Below are positions 1-7,952 of a DNA stretch of 64,000 nucleotides, piece after piece. A model generated the notes under the pieces. It was given only the letters and a program-made list of their open reading frames with translations, was not told the DNA's origin and searched no databases. The stretch comes from Robertkochia aurantiaca. Its GTDB lineage: Bacteria > Bacteroidota > Bacteroidia > Flavobacteriales > Flavobacteriaceae. The translations under genes were made by a program, and so were the position numbers. The stretch lies in contig NZ_JAINZS010000005.1 in assembly GCF_020166495.1 (NCBI RefSeq), positions 434,001 through 498,000 on the forward strand. Direction: 5' to 3'. The stretch's first letter is position 1; each line of letters opens with the position of its first letter.

Positions 1-459
1 GTTACGATTATAGCCTTGATTAGCTATATACTAACTGACTTGAATATTATTCTCTTTACAATTCTTGGCTTTTCAATTATTTGGGGAATTATCACTCATT
101 TTATTGTAAGGAATACTGTAAATCGGATTGAAATAAATAATGGTGATATTTCAATTTATGGCACAAAAACTGACACAAAATGGAGCGATTCAGACAAAAT
201 TGAAAACACTTCAATCAGAATTAAATCGCAGGGATTTGGAAGAGGAAATGTCGAGTATTATCTAAAAATCTATCTTTCTGAAAGAACTCATGTCATTAAT
301 AAAAGAAAAGAATGGGATTATAATGACCTGATTAAAATTTACGATCATATTTCTTACAATAAGTATAGGAATGAAAATAAAGAACTTTTGAAAAAAATGA
401 AATTGAAAGCTAAAGGTTATTCTTCTTTTGAAATTGCATTCGGAAAGAATAAAAAATAA
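1..459 (+). CDS. Hypothetical membrane-anchored cassette protein (5' end outside window)
   Basis: The reading frame is open to the first base of the window, so the true start may lie to the left; a TTG at 16 is the first possible start inside. The visible protein has one strongly hydrophobic segment near its N-terminus (LNIILFTILGFSIIWGIITH) followed by a charged, lysine-rich cytoplasmic or periplasmic part of about 110 residues. I do not recognise a family. It is the cargo of the first cassette and is followed 9 bases later by an attC-like site. Confidence 0.6.
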   Translation, partial: VTIIALISYILTDLNIILFTILGFSIIWGIITHFIVRNTVNRIEINNGDISIYGTKTDTKWSDSDKIENTSIRIKSQGFGRGNVEYYLKIYLSERTHVINKRKEWDYNDLIKIYDHISYNKYRNENKELLKKMKLKAKGYSSFEIAFGKNKK

Positions 460-468
460 AAAAACGCA

Positions 469-646
469 CTACAACATCGTGTATAAGCCATTGCTCGGCT
501 CTTACAAGTTTCGAAAATATTCCCTAGATTAGACCATTCGTAATAATTGAGCCTGGCGTTCAAGTGGCTCAAGCTCGGCCAGAGGTAAAGGCCACCACAC
601 AGCTTGATCCACTCACCCGCAGCGGCTCATACACCAACCGTTGTGC
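469..646 (+). repeat. attC-like site 1
   Basis: R'' CTACAAC at 469-475 and R' GTTGTGC at 640-646. The arms GTGTATAAGCC and GGCTCATACAC pair, with an A opposite C that becomes a T-G wobble on the bottom strand. The interior carries the conserved run AATATTCCCTAGATTAGAC. Confidence 0.85.
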
Positions 647-664
647 TTCATGCTAAAACCGATA

Positions 665-1102
665 ATGAAACAAGCTTTATTAACTTTAATATTGATCTTT
701 AACCTTTCAAACGTATTCTCGCAAAACGATTGTGAGAAATGTGAAATTGAAAAAGCAAAAGTGATAAATAATAATTTGGATCAACTGGACTTTAAATTAG
801 TTTCAGACTTTCTATGCACATTTGATGAAGCATGTAAAACAGTGGTTGAATATTCAGAATGGAGCAATGAAACGTTGTACACGATTTTGGAAAGAAATCC
901 TGCCTTGGTCCTAAGTGTTCTTGAAAAAATACCTGACCATGATTTGATATTAATTAATATTCAAAATCCAGTACATGATGGATTTAATTATCAATCAATC
1001 TTCAATAAAATATCAGACAACACTACTTCAACCGAGATTCAAAAAAAGATATTAGAATCGTTAATAATTGCGGCTGAAAAAGAAGGAATTGAAATTGAAT
1101 AA
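665..1102 (+). CDS. Hypothetical secreted protein, cassette cargo
   Basis: A protein of 145 residues starting at ATG 665, chosen because it places a clean signal peptide (MKQALLTLILIFNLSNVFSQ) at the N-terminus; the frame is open further upstream, but only into the attC site. The mature part has a C-x2-C pair (CEKC) just after the cleavage site and is helical and acidic. No family recognised. The cassette starts GTTGTGCTT and ends AAAGCACAAC, so its two ends match. The start lies 18 bases after R', leaving no room for a promoter. Confidence 0.7.
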   Translation: MKQALLTLILIFNLSNVFSQNDCEKCEIEKAKVINNNLDQLDFKLVSDFLCTFDEACKTVVEYSEWSNETLYTILERNPALVLSVLEKIPDHDLILINIQNPVHDGFNYQSIFNKISDNTTSTEIQKKILESLIIAAEKEGIEIE

Positions 1103-1115
1103 AAAAAGCACGAAA

Positions 1116-1251
1116 GCACAACACTGGCTATAGCTCATGGCTAGTTTCTTACATCAAAAAATAATAAATTCATGAACTCAACCAGGCTTTCCATCGCTGT
1201 CGGATCCAGCATTAAAATCGCCCGCCACGAGCCATAGCCTGACCGTTAGCC
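1116..1251 (+). repeat. attC-like site 2 (short type)
   Basis: R'' GCACAAC 1116-1122, R' GTTAGCC 1245-1251, 136 bp. Arms GGCTATAGCTCATGGC and GCCACGAGCCATAGCC pair, again with two A-C positions on the top strand at the same places as in site 1, although the flanking bases differ. Very similar to site 7. Confidence 0.85.
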
Positions 1252-1264
1252 ACAATTATAAAAA

Positions 1265-1666
1265 ATGAAATACCCAATTATAAATATTTCAAATAATAAC
1301 TGGCAAGATTTTGAGGATGTTTTAACCTTTATCCTAGAAGATCCGTACTACTGTACAAACAATAAAAAGGTTTTAAAAACTTACTTTCTAAATCAACGAT
1401 ACTGTGATTCTAACGGGAATATTTTTGTAGCAAATCGATTAAATCCAATTGGTGGATTTTGGAAATCAATTTTATCCTTTCTACCCGGCTCTAAAAAAGG
1501 GGAAATAATCTTCACCCCTACAACAAAAACCATGGAATTAAAGGAATTAAAAGAGTTTGTATTGGACAGAGTAAACGAATTAGAGGCAGATGAGTTTACA
1601 ATGAAATGGATTGGAAAAATACATAATTCGAAATCTCATATAGATATTTTAAAACCAGAAATTTAA
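1265..1666 (+). CDS. Hypothetical cassette protein, 133 residues
   Basis: A soluble protein without signal peptide or membrane segment, starting at ATG 1265, 13 bases after R'. It is rich in asparagine, aromatic residues and lysine. The middle contains a glycine-rich turn (NPIGGFWKSILSFLPGSKKG) and the C-terminal half looks helical. I do not recognise a family. Cassette ends match: GTTAGCCACA at the start, TGTGGCTAAC at the end. No promoter or terminator visible within the cassette, so expression probably depends on read-through from upstream cassettes. Confidence 0.65.
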   Translation: MKYPIINISNNNWQDFEDVLTFILEDPYYCTNNKKVLKTYFLNQRYCDSNGNIFVANRLNPIGGFWKSILSFLPGSKKGEIIFTPTTKTMELKELKEFVLDRVNELEADEFTMKWIGKIHNSKSHIDILKPEI

Positions 1667-1675
1667 AAGTACTGT

Positions 1676-1853
1676 GGCTAACAAGAGGCTATAAGCCATG
1701 GCTTACTTCTTACAAGTTTCGACTATTTTCCTATATTTAAATTCATAACTAATATGAGCCTGGCAACACAGTGGCTCGAGCCCGGCCAGAGGTAATGGCC
1801 AACGCTCTGCTCGATCCACTCACCCACCACGGCTCATAGCCGAACCGTTAGCG
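1676..1853 (+). repeat. attC-like site 3
   Basis: R'' GGCTAAC 1676-1682, R' GTTAGCG 1847-1853, 178 bp. Arms GGCTATAAGCCATGG and CCACGGCTCATAGCC pair with two A-C (bottom-strand T-G) positions. Interior GAGCCTGGCAACACAGTGGCTC forms a second hairpin. Confidence 0.85.
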
Positions 1854-1868
1854 GTAATTTCGAAGAGC

Positions 1869-2378
1869 ATGATTTATAGTAAATTTAAACTCCAATACAT
1901 CCCATGGTTTTTATTAATGCTAGGCTTATTAATACTCTTCTATCTCGGTTTAGCAGAAATGATTTACTCTTTGTTTTATGAAAAAACGGAGATAACAACC
2001 TCATTAATTAGTCTATTCTTCCTTTTTATGTTCATCATAATTCTAGGTGTTTTAAAAGATTTTAAATACATCAGAATCATTACTAATAGTCGAAAATTGA
2101 TTTGGTTCTCCATTCTAGCACCATTAGGTAAAGAAATCAATCTCGAAAATTATAGAGGCGTGATGAAAACAACGGAATACAGTCTTTCAGGAGAAACCAC
2201 ATCTCTATATTTAATCGATAAAAAATGGACAACAGCTGGAAAAATAAACGGCCAGTTCTATTCCAATTTTGATGAACTAATGGCAGGAATCGATTTAAAA
2301 GAGGTTAAGAATAAAAACCATGGCTTTGTCAACTACCTAAAACTTTTATTTTCTGGACGCGTAAAAATAAAGCCATAA
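1869..2378 (+). CDS. Hypothetical membrane protein, cassette cargo
   Basis: A protein of 169 residues with two hydrophobic segments in the first 65 residues (about 12-32 and 42-62), the second followed by KDFKYIRIITNSRKLIWFSI, a pattern seen in small two-helix membrane proteins whose C-terminal part faces the cytoplasm. No catalytic motif and no family recognised. ATG 1869 is 15 bases after R'. Cassette ends match exactly over 10 bases (GTTAGCGGTA, TACCGCTAAC). Confidence 0.65.
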   Translation: MIYSKFKLQYIPWFLLMLGLLILFYLGLAEMIYSLFYEKTEITTSLISLFFLFMFIIILGVLKDFKYIRIITNSRKLIWFSILAPLGKEINLENYRGVMKTTEYSLSGETTSLYLIDKKWTTAGKINGQFYSNFDELMAGIDLKEVKNKNHGFVNYLKLLFSGRVKIKP

Positions 2379-2402
2379 CTGTAAGCTCAAAGTGAAACAT
2401 AC

Positions 2403-2579
2403 CGCTAACATCGTGTATAAGCCATTGCTCGGTTCCTACAAGTTTCGAATATATTCCTTAGATTAGACCATTCGTAAAAGTTGAGCCTGGCGTTCCAGTG
2501 GCTCAAGCTACCAGCCGCCAAAGGCCAACACCCAGCTTGATCCACCCACCCGCAACGGCTCATACACCAACCGTTGTGG
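2403..2579 (+). repeat. attC-like site 4
   Basis: R'' CGCTAAC 2403-2409, R' GTTGTGG 2573-2579, 177 bp, same class as site 1 (left arm ATCGTGTATAAGCCATTGC, right arm GCAACGGCTCATACACCAACC). R'' and R' are not complementary to each other in place, but each matches the far end of its own cassette. Confidence 0.87.
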
Positions 2580-2597
2580 TTAATACAAAAACACTAA

Positions 2598-3845
2598 ATG
2601 AGTATAATTGATAATTTCATAAAACAATACGAAAAAGAATACGATTTCTATAAGCAACTTGCGAGAATAGGACACGATGTATTGGAAGATGAAATTATAA
2701 ATCGTGGTATAAAAGCAATCATATCCAATCGAGCAAAACGAATTGATAGACTGAAAGAAAAGGTAATTCAGCGAAATCAAAAGAAAAACTACAAATCAAA
2801 GCGTGCGATTGAAAAAGATATTGTCGATTTAGCAGGTATTAGAGTCGCTCTATATTTCCCGTCTGAACGTGAAATAGTAGGACAAGTAATAGAAGAGCTT
2901 TTTGACATTGAAGAAACTAAAACATTTCCTGAAAATCCTCACAAACCCAAGCACAACAAGAGATTTAGTGGCTATTGGGCAACCCATTATAGAGTTCGAC
3001 TAAAGAAATCGGAAGAAATAGATAAAAGATTTACATCAACCGTTTTCGAAATTCAAGTAGCCAGTGTTCTTATGCACGCTTGGTCAGAAGTTGAACACGA
3101 CCTTGTTTATAAACCTTTTTCTGGAAACTTAACAGAAGAAGAACTTTCTATACTAGATGAAATTAATGGATTGGTCTTAACGGGCGAAATAGCATTAGAG
3201 AGATTACAAAAAGCAATTACCGAGAGAACAAAACAACAATCGGAAATTACGGATAAGTATGATTTAACTAATCTTATGTTCTATAACTACAAGAACAATT
3301 TCAAAAAAATGAATTTTGGAAATACTGAATACTTAAATAACTACTTAAAAGCAATTGACAAAATCGACACCAAAAAATTGACCGAAGCGATAAGTAAAAT
3401 TAATTTGAACATTAAAGAATCGTTTTCTGACCAACTTTTATTAAACATTATGTCTCTCAATGAGAATAATGACAATTTGAAAAAATATTATAGTCAAATA
3501 ACAACAGATAAAAAGAAAGTTTCTGGCTTTGAATTATTTACAAAAACCTGGATTGTTTTCGAAAAAGTTATTGCCCAACTCAACCAAGAAAACGGAAATA
3601 AAAACAGAAAGAATTTCATTCCAAACTTGGACATTGTAAGAGAAGTTTCTCATTTGACACAAAAGGAAATAAATCAAATTCATCAATTAAGAAAAGTCAG
3701 GAATCAAATGCTTCACGGTTATGAATCATTTACTAACGACCAATTGGAAAAAAACTATAAGCAACTCAAAGGAATCGTAGAAAAATGCATAGAAGCTATT
3801 CAAGATGAGGATATTAAAAATAAACTAAAAAACGAATTGAAATAA
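2598..3845 (+). CDS. RelA/SpoT-like nucleotide synthetase with HEPN-like C-terminus
   Basis: 415 residues. The N-terminal ~175 residues carry RelA/SpoT synthetase motifs: DLAGIRV at 77-83 (metal-binding aspartate), GYWATHYRV at 125-133, FEIQV at 150-154 and MHAWSEVEHDL at 159-169. There is no HD hydrolase domain, so it could only make, not degrade, an alarmone or modified nucleotide. The C-terminal ~200 residues are helical and end with RNQMLH at 368-373, which fits the Rx4H motif of HEPN ribonucleases. Related stand-alone synthetases (ToxSAS, CapRel) act as toxins or phage-defence proteins; that role here is inference. Cassette ends match at 13 of 14 bases. No antitoxin partner is in the cassette. 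Confidence 0.78.
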   Translation: MSIIDNFIKQYEKEYDFYKQLARIGHDVLEDEIINRGIKAIISNRAKRIDRLKEKVIQRNQKKNYKSKRAIEKDIVDLAGIRVALYFPSEREIVGQVIEELFDIEETKTFPENPHKPKHNKRFSGYWATHYRVRLKKSEEIDKRFTSTVFEIQVASVLMHAWSEVEHDLVYKPFSGNLTEEELSILDEINGLVLTGEIALERLQKAITERTKQQSEITDKYDLTNLMFYNYKNNFKKMNFGNTEYLNNYLKAIDKIDTKKLTEAISKINLNIKESFSDQLLLNIMSLNENNDNLKKYYSQITTDKKKVSGFELFTKTWIVFEKVIAQLNQENGNKNRKNFIPNLDIVREVSHLTQKEINQIHQLRKVRNQMLHGYESFTNDQLEKNYKQLKGIVEKCIEAIQDEDIKNKLKNELK

Positions 3846-3852
3846 GTACTAA

Positions 3853-3983
3853 CCACAACAATGGCTATAAACAGTTGCTATTGCAGGCTTATCCTGAAAA
3901 TTCCTACGGAATTTTCAGCTTGTCGTGTACTTGCAAAAGTCCGCGCTAACCCACGCAACTGTTCATAGCCGAAACCGTTATGT
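3853..3983 (+). repeat. attC-like site 5 (short type)
   Basis: R'' CCACAAC 3853-3859, R' GTTATGT 3977-3983, 131 bp. Left arm TGGCTATAAACAGTTGC pairs with right arm GCAACTGTTCATAGCC. The interior differs from other sites (CCTGAAAATTCCTACGGAATTTTCAGC palindrome region). Confidence 0.83.
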
Positions 3984-4062
3984 GCAATTGCTAATGGACG
4001 ACTGTTAACAAATTAGTTAATAAGTACTTAGGTGGGACAAATTAATAATTGGAATATTTCCA

Positions 4063-4070
4063 TAATTTTG
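4063..4070 (+). promoter_or_regulatory. Candidate -7 box of the TIR cassette
   Basis: TAATTTTG fits the Bacteroidota -7 consensus TAnnTTTG, 33 bases before the ATG. It sits beside a dyad TGGAA-TAT-TTCCA. No convincing -33 TTG was found at the right distance, so this is a candidate only. The 120-base leader is unusual for this array. Confidence 0.4.
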
Positions 4071-4103
4071 GAATTATATTATTAATTCTTTAAAAATAAG
4101 AAA

Positions 4104-4808
4104 ATGGCAAGATGCACAGCCCCAAGAAATGGCCACCGTACAGCAAGCGGGAGAGCCAACTGCCCAGCTTGTGGAGGAAGAAACCGAGGATATAGCTCTT
4201 ATCCAACATATACCTCACCCTATCCATATTCCTCTTACAATACAAGAAGTAGTTCTAGTAGTGGAGGAGGCTCCAAAAGAAAAGCCAGATGGTCTTCAAT
4301 AAATTCTACGGTCTTATACACCCCCTCTGAAATTCGAACCCTAACACCTATTCGTGAAAATGTTGAGAAACGTGCAGATCTACCAGATTTAAGAGATGTT
4401 TTTCTTTGCCATTCTTGGGATGACCGAAAGGATTGTGCTAAAGAATTACATGATTTACTTGAATCTAAAGGTGTTTCAGTTTGGTTTAGTGAAAAGGACG
4501 TATTGCTGGGTTCTCCTCTCCTTCGTGAAATTGACAAAGGATTAGCAAAATCACGAGTAGGCATTGTTTTAGTTACCCCCTTATTTCTAAAGCGTATTAA
4601 AAATGAGGGAATAGCGGACAAAGAGCTATCTGCTTTATTAGCACGTGACTTACTTGTTCCAATTGTTCATAACACCACTTTTGAAGACTTGCGTGAAGTA
4701 AGTCCGTTACTTGGTTCAAGAAGTGGATTAAGCACAATAGAAGATTCCATGTCAATAGTTGCGGAAAAATTGTCTGAACTGGTAAAAACAGAAAAAGTGT
4801 TAAGTTAA
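4104..4808 (+). CDS. Zinc-ribbon TIR-domain protein
   Basis: 234 residues. The N-terminus has a small cysteine/histidine cluster (C4, H11, CPAC at 20-23) that may bind zinc, then a Ser/Tyr/Gly-rich linker to about residue 60. A TIR domain begins near residue 98 (DVFLCHSWDD), continues through WFSEKDVLLGSPLLREIDKGL and VGIVLVTPLFL, and includes a glutamate in KELSAL (E174), the place of the catalytic glutamate in NAD-cleaving TIR domains. Bacterial TIR proteins commonly deplete NAD+ in phage defence; no partner sensor gene is in this cassette. Ends match strongly (GTTATGTGCAATT, AATTGCACATAAC). Unlike most cassettes it has a ~120-base leader. Confidence 0.82.
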   Translation: MARCTAPRNGHRTASGRANCPACGGRNRGYSSYPTYTSPYPYSSYNTRSSSSSGGGSKRKARWSSINSTVLYTPSEIRTLTPIRENVEKRADLPDLRDVFLCHSWDDRKDCAKELHDLLESKGVSVWFSEKDVLLGSPLLREIDKGLAKSRVGIVLVTPLFLKRIKNEGIADKELSALLARDLLVPIVHNTTFEDLREVSPLLGSRSGLSTIEDSMSIVAEKLSELVKTEKVLS

Positions 4809-4827
4809 AATACACTAATTAATTGCA

Positions 4828-5010
4828 CATAACACTGCCTATACCCAAGCGCTCACATCCTACAAGATTTCGACTATTTTCTTATATTGGACTCCAGTAC
4901 TAAATAATAAAGAAAAGGTCCCGCCCAGGTTGCTGGCCTCCGCCCACGCCAAAGGCCCAAAGGTCGGCCAGCGGCCCCAACCGCGCCTGTGCATAGCCTT
5001 ACCGTTAGCA
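4828..5010 (+). repeat. attC-like site 6
   Basis: R'' ACATAAC 4828-4834, R' GTTAGCA 5004-5010, 183 bp. Left arm GCCTATACCCAAGCGC, right arm GCGCCTGTGCATAGCC. A different interior (GGCCTCCGCCCACGCCAAAGG...) from class 1 sites, shared with site 8. Confidence 0.82.
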
Positions 5011-5016
5011 CGTATT

Positions 5017-5730
5017 ATGAAAAAATTCCTAACTCTCTTACTTTGCTTAATAATTTTATCCTGTAACAATATTTCAAAAACTCAAGAAAAAAATCAAATA
5101 GAAAAATTCGAAACTTCTATTGGAGTAGAAAATGCAGAAAGTTTGACAAACATAGTCAAAGAGTTAGATTCTTTATTAAAAGTGAAATACCCTTCAGTTA
5201 AATTAAATGAGGCCTATAGGAATTTGATTATTATATCTAGAGAAGGTAATGCTCATGAATTTTATCCAAATGGCTTTTTTAAAGTAATTAATGAAATTAA
5301 GTCGCCAGGCTTAGAAAGAATGTTGAGAACCCCTCCAACTCACATTAAGGAAGTGGACAGTACATTAAACTTAACATATAACTTTTATAATAAAAGAGAA
5401 TTAATTGCAACAGAAAAAAGAACCCTTAGAAAGCACTTTCTGAAATACAGTGGTTATGAAAACAGATTCAGCACTGCTGAAAATACAACTCTTATTAATT
5501 TGGAAAGTGAATTTTTTGAAGCATTGGAGGACATTTCAAGTGATAATGATTTTATAACAGGATATTTAAAGACCATTAATGAACTGGCAGAGGCAGATGG
5601 AAGACAGATATTCTATACCACTATGGCAGGTTGGATACTTGAAAAGTCAAAAAGATCATTATTCAATGGCTTTGATCTAGAAAACTATTTCGTCAAAAGA
5701 ATTGTTGTAATTGAATTACTGCAACTCTAA
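5017..5730 (+). CDS. Hypothetical lipoprotein, cassette cargo
   Basis: 237 residues from ATG 5017; the frame is open upstream, but that part is attC sequence. The N-terminus MKKFLTLLLCLIILSCNN is a lipoprotein signal with the lipid cysteine at residue 16. The mature protein is mainly helical and acidic; no family or catalytic motif recognised. The ATG is only 6 bases after R', so the mRNA must start inside or upstream of the attC site. Ends match (GTTAGCACGT, ACGTGCTAAC). Confidence 0.72.
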   Translation: MKKFLTLLLCLIILSCNNISKTQEKNQIEKFETSIGVENAESLTNIVKELDSLLKVKYPSVKLNEAYRNLIIISREGNAHEFYPNGFFKVINEIKSPGLERMLRTPPTHIKEVDSTLNLTYNFYNKRELIATEKRTLRKHFLKYSGYENRFSTAENTTLINLESEFFEALEDISSDNDFITGYLKTINELAEADGRQIFYTTMAGWILEKSKRSLFNGFDLENYFVKRIVVIELLQL

Positions 5731-5738
5731 ATAACACG

Positions 5739-5874
5739 TGCTAACACTGGCTATATCTCATGGCTAGTTTCGCACTTCAAAAAATAATAAATTCATGAAC
5801 CCAACCAGGCCTTCCATCACTGTCGGATCCAGCATTAAAACCGCCCGCCACGAGCCATAGCCTGACCGTTAGAG
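5739..5874 (+). repeat. attC-like site 7 (short type)
   Basis: R'' TGCTAAC 5739-5745, R' GTTAGAG 5868-5874, 136 bp. Nearly the same sequence as site 2, including both A-C positions in the arms. Confidence 0.86.
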
Positions 5875-5880
5875 AGTATT

Positions 5881-6393
5881 ATGAAAAATTGCCTTCTTAT
5901 AATATCAATTGTATTGACAATATACTCTTGTAGACCGGAGATTAAGCCTTCGATGAATATAAGTCAATCGATTGATACGACAGCAATCAAAGAAGAATCA
6001 TTACGCATTAAAAACAGGATAGATTCACTAATAAAAAAGAATAAAACTTTTGGTGGAATTTCATGTGGCACTAAATTCTCACATGAATTAATTCACGATT
6101 CAACTGACCGAAAAATAAAGAGCATATTGTTCTATTATCCAATCAACAATAATTCTGATACCTTGCAACCTATTTCACACACGGCAATATCTTCATATTT
6201 TGAGGAGGAAAAAGTCGTATTCATTAATATTAAATATAGTTTCGTGAATACTGAACCTAATAAAGATTTCTGGACAATCAAATTTGAACAAAATATTTAT
6301 ATCAATGATAGTATTCAGATTAAAGAACTCATGGTTGGCAAATTTGATGAATTACCGATAGATGTTAAAGAATTAATTAATAACACTCTCTAA
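5881..6393 (+). CDS. Hypothetical lipoprotein, cassette cargo
   Basis: 170 residues with lipoprotein signal MKNCLLIISIVLTIYSC (lipid cysteine at 17). The mature part has a short helical region, then alternating beta-like segments (KSILFYYPINN, KVVFINIKYSFV, FWTIKFEQNIYI). No family recognised. The ATG is 6 bases after R'. The TAA stop lies inside the R'' box of its own attC site (CTCTAAC), so the gene and the recombination site overlap. Ends match exactly over 10 bases (GTTAGAGAGT, ACTCTCTAAC). Confidence 0.72.
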   Translation: MKNCLLIISIVLTIYSCRPEIKPSMNISQSIDTTAIKEESLRIKNRIDSLIKKNKTFGGISCGTKFSHELIHDSTDRKIKSILFYYPINNNSDTLQPISHTAISSYFEEEKVVFINIKYSFVNTEPNKDFWTIKFEQNIYINDSIQIKELMVGKFDELPIDVKELINNTL

Positions 6394-6571
6394 CATCGGC
6401 TATACCCCAGTGCTAGATCCTACAAGAATTAGACTATTTTCTTTAGATTAATCTCCTGAACAAAAAAGAAAAAATGCACCTCGTTAAGGTTGCTGGTCTC
6501 CGCCAACGCCAAAGGCCAAAAGGTCGCCCAGCTACCCCATACCGCACCGGTGCATAGCCCGACCGTTGTGA
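6388..6571 (+). repeat. attC-like site 8
   Basis: R'' CTCTAAC 6388-6394, R' GTTGTGA 6565-6571, 184 bp. Same interior class as site 6; left arm CGGCTATACCCCAGTGC, right arm GCACCGGTGCATAGCC. Confidence 0.82.
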
Positions 6572-6583
6572 GCAAGCTAATCC

Positions 6584-6889
6584 ATGTTAGAAATGGAATT
6601 AATCATAATCTTAGGAATTCTATTCTTAGCTAAGTTCGGCCTTAAGCGTCTAATTTTTGAAGCAAAGCGAAAACACCGCAGAAATTACTATAGGAATGTC
6701 TACCTTAAATCTAACGATTGGAAAAGGAAAAGACATGTGGTATTAAAGCGAGACAACTACAAATGCGTATACTGCGGAGCGAGGGCTACGCAAATCCATC
6801 ATAAGAGATATGCCAAACGTAATATCGGAAGGGAACCCATTAAATGGCTAGTATCCATTTGCAAACAATGTCATGAAGCACGACATTAA
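6584..6889 (+). CDS. Small membrane-anchored HNH endonuclease
   Basis: 101 residues. Residues 5-20 form a hydrophobic segment (ELIIILGILFLAKFGL), then a basic stretch, then an HNH fold: zinc cysteines C61 and C64 (CVYC), the catalytic IHHKRY at 71-76, and ICKQCHEARH with C93 and C96 at the C-terminus. HNH proteins of this size cut or nick DNA and are often found in phages and defence islands. An N-terminal membrane anchor on an HNH nuclease is less usual; a nuclease acting on incoming DNA is one reading. ATG 6584 is 12 bases after R'; ATG 6593 is an alternative. Confidence 0.8.
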   Translation: MLEMELIIILGILFLAKFGLKRLIFEAKRKHRRNYYRNVYLKSNDWKRKRHVVLKRDNYKCVYCGARATQIHHKRYAKRNIGREPIKWLVSICKQCHEARH

Positions 6890-6905
6890 AAAATACAAAG
6901 CCAGC

Positions 6906-7082
6906 ACACAACAACGTGTATAAGCCATTGCTAGATCCCTACATGTTTCGAAAATATTCCCTAGATTAGACAAATCGTAAAAGTTGAGCCTGGCGTTTCA
7001 GTGGCTCAAGCTCCCAGCCACTAAAGGCCACCACGCAGCTTGATCCACTCACCCGCAACGGCTCATACACCAACCGTTATGT
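6906..7082 (+). repeat. attC-like site 9
   Basis: R'' ACACAAC 6906-6912, R' GTTATGT 7076-7082, 177 bp, class 1 with the conserved interior ATATTCCCTAGATTAGAC and arms GTGTATAAGCCATTGC / GCAACGGCTCATACAC. Confidence 0.86.
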
Positions 7083-7118
7083 GCAATTAGCAAAGGCCAT
7101 CTTCTAAACTTTTTAATC

Positions 7119-7706
7119 ATGGTATCTCAAACTCATGTCCTAAACCAAGAACTAGAACCCGATGAAGTAATAGAAGATAAGATCCATAAAAAAATAGGAC
7201 TCCAGCTAAGAAATGAAGACTTTTTGCACCTTTTTTTAATCCTATTTGCCGCATTCGTGCTTACCAAAATTATACCTGCATTTAAAAACGGAAATCAGGA
7301 TTTAGCATGGCCACTTCTCAGTGGTTTATTAATGATTTTAAATTCAATTTATTCTCTCATAAAACGTTGGGTTCGAAACTTTAGAACCGAATACTTCATC
7401 ACCAATAAAAGATTAATCATTTATGACAATCGTAGAGATCAAATAATTAAAAGCTTTCCTTTTAAAAGTTTCCCGAGAATGGTATTGAGAGAAAATGCAT
7501 ATAATTCTGGGTTCATCATTCTTGGAGAATATGATAAATTATGGGAGAAGGACCCAAAAGATAAGTTTGAGTGGAGAAATCTTATTTTCCGAAAAAATTA
7601 TATTGATACGGAAGATTATCAATTTACATTAGACAACCTTCCTGAGGTTAGAAAAGTGTATAATAATTTATTAGCAAAAATTGAAGAGAAAGCTAACAGC
7701 ACATAA
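7119..7706 (+). CDS. Two-helix membrane protein with bacterial PH-like domain
   Basis: 195 residues. An acidic N-terminus is followed by two hydrophobic segments (about 43-60 and 69-86) and then a region reading RTEYFITNKRLIIYDNRRDQIIKSFPFKSFPRMVLREN, which resembles the start of bacterial PH (bPH2/YdbT-like) domains, where ..YxITNkRl.. is characteristic. Such proteins are membrane-associated; their role is usually unknown. The TAA stop is inside R'' (ACATAAC). Ends match over GTTATGTGC / GCACATAAC. Confidence 0.65.
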   Translation: MVSQTHVLNQELEPDEVIEDKIHKKIGLQLRNEDFLHLFLILFAAFVLTKIIPAFKNGNQDLAWPLLSGLLMILNSIYSLIKRWVRNFRTEYFITNKRLIIYDNRRDQIIKSFPFKSFPRMVLRENAYNSGFIILGEYDKLWEKDPKDKFEWRNLIFRKNYIDTEDYQFTLDNLPEVRKVYNNLLAKIEEKANST

Positions 7707-7878
7707 CAAAGGGCTATAAGCCATGGTTTGATTCTTATGAGTTTCAACTATTTACTTATATTTAAAATCGTAACCAAAATGAGCCAGGCAACACAGCGGC
7801 TCGAGCCCTGCCAGAGGTAAAGGCCAACGCTCAGCTTGATCCACTCACCCGCAACGGCTCATACACCAACCGTTATGC
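7701..7878 (+). repeat. attC-like site 10
   Basis: R'' ACATAAC 7701-7707, R' GTTATGC 7872-7878, 178 bp. The left half resembles site 3 (AAAGGGCTATAAGCCATGG) and the right half resembles class 1 (GCAACGGCTCATACACCAACC), so the two halves have different histories. Confidence 0.84.
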
Positions 7879-7894
7879 TGCATTGAAAGCGTTC

Positions 7895-7937
7895 TTGTCA
7901 CATTTAAAAACATTACTTATCTTTGGCGTTAGTAACG
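7895..7937 (+). promoter_or_regulatory. Promoter and operator-like dyad of the HigBA cassette
   Basis: TTG at 7895-7897, 20-base spacer, TATCTTTG at 7918-7925: a full match to the Bacteroidota TTG-N20-TAnnTTTG promoter. It is followed directly by the dyad CGTTAGTAACG (7927-7937), a plausible binding site for the HigA antitoxin. It lies between R' and the higB start. Confidence 0.7.
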
Positions 7938-7952
7938 TAAAGCGTTATATAA

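Noticed and set aside
2573-4834. Complementary cassette ends as insertion-sequence terminal repeats
   Set aside because: No transposase lies inside any unit and no target duplication is visible; adjacent units share one site, as in integrons.
4860-5069. Reverse-strand frames over attC-like sites
   Set aside because: Several sites have open reverse frames of 60-90 codons because related palindromes share composition. They have no signal, family match or start context.
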